This document shows positions 33,134 to 37,598 of a DNA stretch of 37,598 bases, piece after piece. The position numbers and the translations under genes are program-made. Under the pieces are notes generated by a model. The model was not told the origin of the DNA, did not search any database, and was given only the letters and a program-made list of their open reading frames with translations. This DNA is from Candidatus Atribacteria bacterium (GTDB taxonomy: Bacteria; Atribacterota; Phoenicimicrobiia; Phoenicimicrobiales; Stramentimicrobiaceae). Within the stretch, counting starts at the first letter, position 1. Each line of letters starts with the position of its first letter. Location of the stretch: NCBI GenBank assembly GCA_029556475.1, contig JAKQEP010000114.1:1-37598 (forward strand), given 5' to 3'.

Positions 33134-35572
33134 ATGCAGCTTTCATACAATTTATTAAAAGAATATGTAGATATTGCTTTGCCACCTGAGGAATTAGCCG
33201 AACGGCTTTCTATGAATGGCATTGTAGCCGAGCGTATAAAACCTGTATTTGAAGAGGTTAAAGGGGCTGTAGTAGGAGAAATAACCGACATTCAAGCTGT
33301 CGGTAAAAGTGGCAATCTGTCCCTTTGCAGGGTAGATATAAAGAGTAAAAAATTAGAAGTAATTTGTGGTGCCAAAAATATAAGGGTAGGTAATTTTGTT
33401 CCGGTAGTAATCGAAGGTGGCAATTTACCCGGCCTGGGAAAAATTGAAGGGAAAGAAATTCAGGGAGTTTATTCTCAGGGTATGATCTGCTCGGCCTGGG
33501 AATTGGGATTGGAGAAGAGTAAATCCCCGGGTGTTTTAATTTTAGAAAACAATTTCCCTTTAGGAGAAAATATTAAAAATATAAAAGATATCGCTGACGA
33601 TGTAATCTTTGATTTTGAGATATTCTCCAATCGCCCTGATCTAATGAGTATAATTGGGATAGCCAGGGAAATTGCAGCCTTCTCTGGCAAACCTCTCCAT
33701 ATTCCTGAGCAAGAACTAATAGAGATAGAAGAGTTTATAACAGATTATATATCAGTGGAAGTAGAGGATGAATCCCTTTGTCCCCGCTATGCGGGAAGAA
33801 TTATTAAAGATTTGCAGGTTGAGGAATCGCCATTCTGGCTAAGATGGAAGCTCTATTTACTGGGTGTCAGACCAATTAACAATATAGTAGATGTTACTAA
33901 TTATGTGATGATGGAAACCGGTCAACCCCTTCATGCCTTTGATTTGAGTCTTATTAATGGTAAAAAAATAATAATTCGTAGAGCAAATCCCGGAGAAAAA
34001 TTCAGGACATTGGATGGAGTGGAAAGGGTACTAACTGTTGATAATCTTGTTATTGCAGATACCAAACGGGCTATAGCCTTAGCCGGGGTAATGGGTGGAG
34101 AAAATTCTGAAATTAAAGCCAATACTAAAGATGTTTTTCTTGAGTCAGCATATTTTGATCCTATTAACAACAGAAAAACCAGCAGCTATTTAGGCTTGAG
34201 AACTGATGCCTCTAATCGTTTTGAAAAAGGAATAGACCCCTATGGTCAGGTTTTCGCTTTAAATAGGTCTGCCTACCATATTATGAGACTTACTGAAGGT
34301 AAAGTTATCTCCGGAGTTATTGACCAATACAGTAAAGAATTGAGCAAGGGGAAGGCAATAAAATTAAATTTATGCAAAATTGATCAGGTATTAGGAATGA
34401 AAGTAGGTAAAACCAATAAAGAGAGGAAAGAAAGAGTAATAGATATTTTGTCTAAATTGAAATTCCAGATTAATTCTTTAGAAGAACATCTCTTAGAGGT
34501 TACTCCTCCCAGTTTTAGGAGTGATATAAAAATAGATGTAGATATTATCGAGGAGATTGCCAGAATATTTGGCTATGAAAATATTCCTTCTACACTATTT
34601 AAAGCAACTTTAGTTCAGGAAGGTAAAAGCAATAAACAAAAAGCAGTAGATAAAATCAGAAACACTCTGATTAGTTGTGGAATGCATCAGATAATTAGCT
34701 ACAGTATGATTAATCCAAAATATTTTGAATGGTTGAAATTGCCATCTTCCCACCATCTCTGTAAGGCAATAGAGTTGGCCAACCCTTTGATTCAGGAACA
34801 GACCATTATGAGGACTACTTTAATACCCGGTTTACTTAAGGCAATGCAGTGGAATGTCAATCATAGTATTGAACAAATAAAACTATTTGAAATAGGAAGG
34901 ACTTATTTCCCTCGGAACGGAGCTCAGGGGGGACCTCTTCCTGTTGAAAAATTGATGATAACCGGCGGAATTGCTAAAATTGGCAGGGGAGATATCTGGC
35001 AAAAATCGGAAAGCTGGGATATTTTTTATTTAAAAGGAATTCTGGAATCACTCTTTGATTCCCTGGGAATTCAGGATGTAGAATACTTACCTGGAGATTT
35101 GCCCTTTTTTCATCCTCTACATAATGGTATTATTACAAGTAAAGGGAAAAGAATTGCAGTTTTTGGTAGAGTAGGGGATGATATTATAAGTTATTTGGAT
35201 ATACCGGGGAATATATTACTGTTTGAATTGGATTATGAAGAACTATATCCATTTATAAAAAGAGAGATTATCTTCCAGCCATTACCTAAATACCCACATA
35301 TTCAAAGGGATATGGCTATAATAGTTGCCCAGGAAATCAGTTTCGCCCGGATTAAAAAAGAAGTTCTAAAGATTAGTCCCGGTATTAAGAAGAGAATAGA
35401 ACTATTCGATGAATTCAGGGGGAAGCAGATTAAAGAAGGTTTTAAAAGCATAGCTTTCTCCATATTTTTCCAATCAGATGAGAGAACCTTGACCGATACT
35501 GAAGTCGACAAAATAATGGAAAATGTTACAATAAGTTTGAAGAAACTTTTTCAGGCAGATTTGCGGCAATAA
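33134..35572 (+). CDS. pheT: Phenylalanine-tRNA ligase beta subunit
   Basis: The beta subunit contributes tRNA binding and editing of Tyr-tRNA-Phe. The 812-residue protein has an EMAP-like tRNA-binding domain (about 39-150, containing VICGAKNIRVGNFVPV), the B3/B4 editing domain around RYAGRIIKDLQVEESPFWLRWKL, the B5 domain, a pseudo-catalytic core, and a C-terminal ferredoxin-like anticodon-binding (FDX-ACB) domain ending RTLTDTEVDKIM. GTAGGAGG precedes the ATG. Length is typical. It shares the pheS T-box transcript. Confidence 0.95.
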   Translation: MQLSYNLLKEYVDIALPPEELAERLSMNGIVAERIKPVFEEVKGAVVGEITDIQAVGKSGNLSLCRVDIKSKKLEVICGAKNIRVGNFVPVVIEGGNLPGLGKIEGKEIQGVYSQGMICSAWELGLEKSKSPGVLILENNFPLGENIKNIKDIADDVIFDFEIFSNRPDLMSIIGIAREIAAFSGKPLHIPEQELIEIEEFITDYISVEVEDESLCPRYAGRIIKDLQVEESPFWLRWKLYLLGVRPINNIVDVTNYVMMETGQPLHAFDLSLINGKKIIIRRANPGEKFRTLDGVERVLTVDNLVIADTKRAIALAGVMGGENSEIKANTKDVFLESAYFDPINNRKTSSYLGLRTDASNRFEKGIDPYGQVFALNRSAYHIMRLTEGKVISGVIDQYSKELSKGKAIKLNLCKIDQVLGMKVGKTNKERKERVIDILSKLKFQINSLEEHLLEVTPPSFRSDIKIDVDIIEEIARIFGYENIPSTLFKATLVQEGKSNKQKAVDKIRNTLISCGMHQIISYSMINPKYFEWLKLPSSHHLCKAIELANPLIQEQTIMRTTLIPGLLKAMQWNVNHSIEQIKLFEIGRTYFPRNGAQGGPLPVEKLMITGGIAKIGRGDIWQKSESWDIFYLKGILESLFDSLGIQDVEYLPGDLPFFHPLHNGIITSKGKRIAVFGRVGDDIISYLDIPGNILLFELDYEELYPFIKREIIFQPLPKYPHIQRDMAIIVAQEISFARIKKEVLKISPGIKKRIELFDEFRGKQIKEGFKSIAFSIFFQSDERTLTDTEVDKIMENVTISLKKLFQADLRQ

Positions 35573-35606
35573 TTTTCTTAAAAAGAGGGGGCCTCAGGCA
35601 ATCGTT

Positions 35607-36149
35607 ATAAACTGGATTGACTTAGTAATTCTTATAATTATCTTATTTAATGTGTTTCTGGGCTTTAAAAGAGGTATTATTGCTGAATTATTAACACTGA
35701 TAGGTTTAGTAACTGCTATTTTCGTCTCTATATTCTGGTATCATAACTTGAGTGTTTTTCTTATCAGGCAATTCAAATGGAATGAAGCTTTATCAAACAT
35801 AATCAGCTTTATTATTATTTTTCTTCTGGTTATATTCTGTTTTAGAATACTGGAGGATTTATTACATCGAATTGTTGATCTACTATTTTTAAGCTGGATT
35901 AATAACTTAGGAGGTGCCTTATTCGGATTTATTAGAGGTGCTATTATTGTAAGCCTGCTCTTATCCCTGGTCAATTTTATACCCCTACCTTTGGAATTGA
36001 GAATTCAGTTATCAGATTCAGTTCTGGCAAAATATCTATTAGATAGTCTGATAATCATTTATAGTTCATTACGAGAATGGCTGCCCGAACATTTTCAATT
36101 TGAGATAGAATTTTTAAGAGAAAATTTATATAAGAATATAGGTGTTTAA
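35607..36149 (+). CDS. cvpA: CvpA family membrane protein, non-canonical start likely
   Basis: CvpA proteins have four or five membrane helices; the family takes its name from an E. coli protein needed for colicin V production. The first canonical start in frame is GTG at 35652 (VFLGFKRGII...), which would remove much of the first helix. Family proteins usually begin like MNWIDxVIL, and the same frame upstream reads INWIDLVILIIILFNV from ATA at 35607. ATC at 35601 is another option, nine bases after GAGGGGG. So translation probably begins at ATA or ATC, or there is a base change. Helices lie at about residues 3-20, 29-45, 65-85 and 105-125. mutS2 follows, as often seen. Confidence 0.75.
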   Translation: MNWIDLVILIIILFNVFLGFKRGIIAELLTLIGLVTAIFVSIFWYHNLSVFLIRQFKWNEALSNIISFIIIFLLVIFCFRILEDLLHRIVDLLFLSWINNLGGALFGFIRGAIIVSLLLSLVNFIPLPLELRIQLSDSVLAKYLLDSLIIIYSSLREWLPEHFQFEIEFLRENLYKNIGV

Positions 36150-36193
36150 AAAATTACAAGAAGGTCTTGAAGGAATTTACTTCCTGATGGTAT

Positions 36194-37598
36194 ATGACAA
36201 TGATGGATAAACATCTTTTGGAAATATTGGATTATTTTAAGATAAAAAAATTATTGGAAAGGGAACTTTTTACCTTTTCCGGGAAAGAACTGTTACAGGA
36301 ACTCCGACCATCCACAGATATTAGTATTGTGGAACAATGGCAAAAAAAGACCACAGAGATGAAAAATGTACTGGAAAGAACAGGACGTTTACCCCTTACA
36401 CCACTGGAAAAAGATATTAGCAGTGATATAAAACGAGCTCAGATACAGGATAGCGTACTGAATGCCAAAGACTTAGCATATATAGCCATAGTCCTGGAAT
36501 ACTCCCATCACATAAAAGAATTTTTGGAAAAACTACCAGAGACAGAATTCCCTTTACTTAAAGAGAATAGCTCTGCCATAAAATATTTTAGAGTAGTGGA
36601 GAGAACAATCAAAGATTGCATAAACGAAGAGGCCTTTATTGTGGATAACGCCAGTCCTGTGCTGAAAAAGATTAGACAAAAAATAGGAAGTATTGAAAAA
36701 AAAATTAGAGATAGGCTGGAAGGCATAATAAAGGACCCTCGCCACCGTCCCATTATTCAGGATGATATTATAACTATTCGACAAGGGAGGTTTGTTATAC
36801 CTGTCAAACAACAGGAAAAAGGTAAATTTCCCGGAGTGATACATGATAAATCTGAAAGTGGTCTTACAGTTTTTGTTGAGCCGCTGGTAGTGGTAGAATT
36901 GAATAATGAGCTACGGGAGTTGTTTCAGGAAGAAAAAAAGGAAGAATATAAAATACTGCAAAGATTAACTGCTTTAGTAGGCGCAAGCGGAGAGGACATA
37001 TTATCTAATTTTAAATATCTAGGTGAATTAGATCTTATAAATGCCAAGGCAGAGATAAGTAGAAAAATGAACGCTAACAGACCAAACATAAATATTAAGG
37101 GCATCATAAATCTAATTCAGGCCAGACATCCTCTTTTAAAAAACGAGGTTGTCCCTATAGATATTGAATTAGGTAAAAAATTTGATACCTTAATAATTAC
37201 CGGTCCTAATACCGGTGGAAAAACAGTAACCCTTAAAACGGTTGGCTTATTACACCTGATGGCTCAGTCCGGTTTGCATATTCCCGCTGCAATAGATAGT
37301 GAGATAGTTGTCTTTGGACAAATATTTGCCGATATTGGTGATGAGCAGAGTATTGAACAAAACTTAAGTACCTTTTCTTCTCATGTTAAAAACATCATAG
37401 ATATATTAGATGCTGCCGATGACTCTTCTTTGGTATTGCTCGATGAGTTAGGGGCTGGGACCGATCCCTCTGAGGGTTCGGCTTTAGCAATGGCTATCCT
37501 CGATTCATTAAAAGCCAGGGGAGCTAAAGTCCTGAGTACCACTCATCATGATAGTCTCAAGGCCTATGCCTATCTTGCTGATGGGGTAATGAATGCCA
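36194..37598 (+). CDS. mutS2: Endonuclease MutS2, C-terminus cut by window edge
   Basis: MutS2 is a MutS relative that acts on branched DNA and on collided ribosomes, rather than in mismatch repair. 468 codons are present, from ATG at 36194 (other in-frame ATGs at 36200 and 36203) to the window edge with no stop. The N-terminal core and coiled clamp region are followed by Walker A TGPNTGGKTVTLKT, an FADIGDEQSIEQNLSTFSSH segment, and Walker B LVLLDELGAGTDPSEG. The mismatch-recognition domain of MutS is absent. The C-terminal Smr nuclease domain should lie beyond the edge. Confidence 0.9.
   Translation, partial: MTMMDKHLLEILDYFKIKKLLERELFTFSGKELLQELRPSTDISIVEQWQKKTTEMKNVLERTGRLPLTPLEKDISSDIKRAQIQDSVLNAKDLAYIAIVLEYSHHIKEFLEKLPETEFPLLKENSSAIKYFRVVERTIKDCINEEAFIVDNASPVLKKIRQKIGSIEKKIRDRLEGIIKDPRHRPIIQDDIITIRQGRFVIPVKQQEKGKFPGVIHDKSESGLTVFVEPLVVVELNNELRELFQEEKKEEYKILQRLTALVGASGEDILSNFKYLGELDLINAKAEISRKMNANRPNINIKGIINLIQARHPLLKNEVVPIDIELGKKFDTLIITGPNTGGKTVTLKTVGLLHLMAQSGLHIPAAIDSEIVVFGQIFADIGDEQSIEQNLSTFSSHVKNIIDILDAADDSSLVLLDELGAGTDPSEGSALAMAILDSLKARGAKVLSTTHHDSLKAYAYLADGVMNA

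Noticed and set aside
1-37598. CRISPR array, prophage, restriction-modification or toxin-antitoxin system
   Set aside because: No regular spaced repeats and no recognisable phage, restriction or paired toxin-antitoxin genes were seen.

Overview
The window is about 37.6 kb of AT-rich bacterial chromosome carrying housekeeping and accessory genes, nearly all on the + strand. T-box leaders on aminoacyl-tRNA synthetase genes, strong GGAGG ribosome sites, TTG and GTG starts, and the order infC-rpmI-rplT / pheS-pheT-cvpA-mutS2 are what one expects of a Firmicutes-like anaerobe. An ATPase-type HypB beside HypA and a MobB carrying an iron-sulfur domain are more typical of deep-branching anaerobes and archaea. 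An uncultured, strictly anaerobic lineage such as Atribacterota or a divergent clostridium fits, but the sequence alone does not settle the taxon.

Layout. 1-1850: the truncated end of an IS1634-family insertion sequence (transposase on the - strand). 1983-10776: an accessory stretch of mostly single genes: a secreted C69 dipeptidase, a VOC protein, an aromatic-acid-exporter-like membrane protein, a methyltransferase, an alpha-toroid repeat protein, an Imm5-like protein, a decayed gene, a lipoprotein, an SPL-type radical SAM protein and a DMT transporter. 10894-14732: hflX, an Fpg/Nei-family protein lacking the usual catalytic proline, and a convergent Na/phosphate cotransporter. 15391-19527: metalloenzyme maturation (hypA, an ATPase-type hypB, mobB-FeS) interrupted by a small membrane protein and a secreted M20 peptidase. 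19604-23884: thioredoxin reductase, a TIM-barrel protein, an EF-G2-like GTPase and an unannotated 27-residue membrane microprotein.

24200-37598 is a translation block. A T-box leader precedes leuS, followed by ssb, six clustered tRNA genes (Val-TAC, Asp, Phe, Gly, Cys, Val-GAC), thrS, infC-rpmI-rplT, a second T-box leader with pheS-pheT, cvpA, and mutS2 running off the right edge. A complete tRNA-Ala(GGC) gene lies inside the leuS T-box leader, between stem II and the antiterminator, capping what looks like stem III.

Main points for follow-up: the tRNA gene nested in a riboswitch; a pheS T-box with a very short stem I; two likely non-canonical starts (ATA for infC; ATA or ATC for cvpA); the HypA / ATPase-HypB pair without a GTPase-type HypB in view; the proline-less Fpg homologue; the microprotein after the EF-G gene; a palindrome overlapping the ssb ribosome site; and a 14-bp tandem duplication that creates a five-codon upstream ORF overlapping the start of the phosphate transporter gene. 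No CRISPR array, prophage or restriction system was seen.
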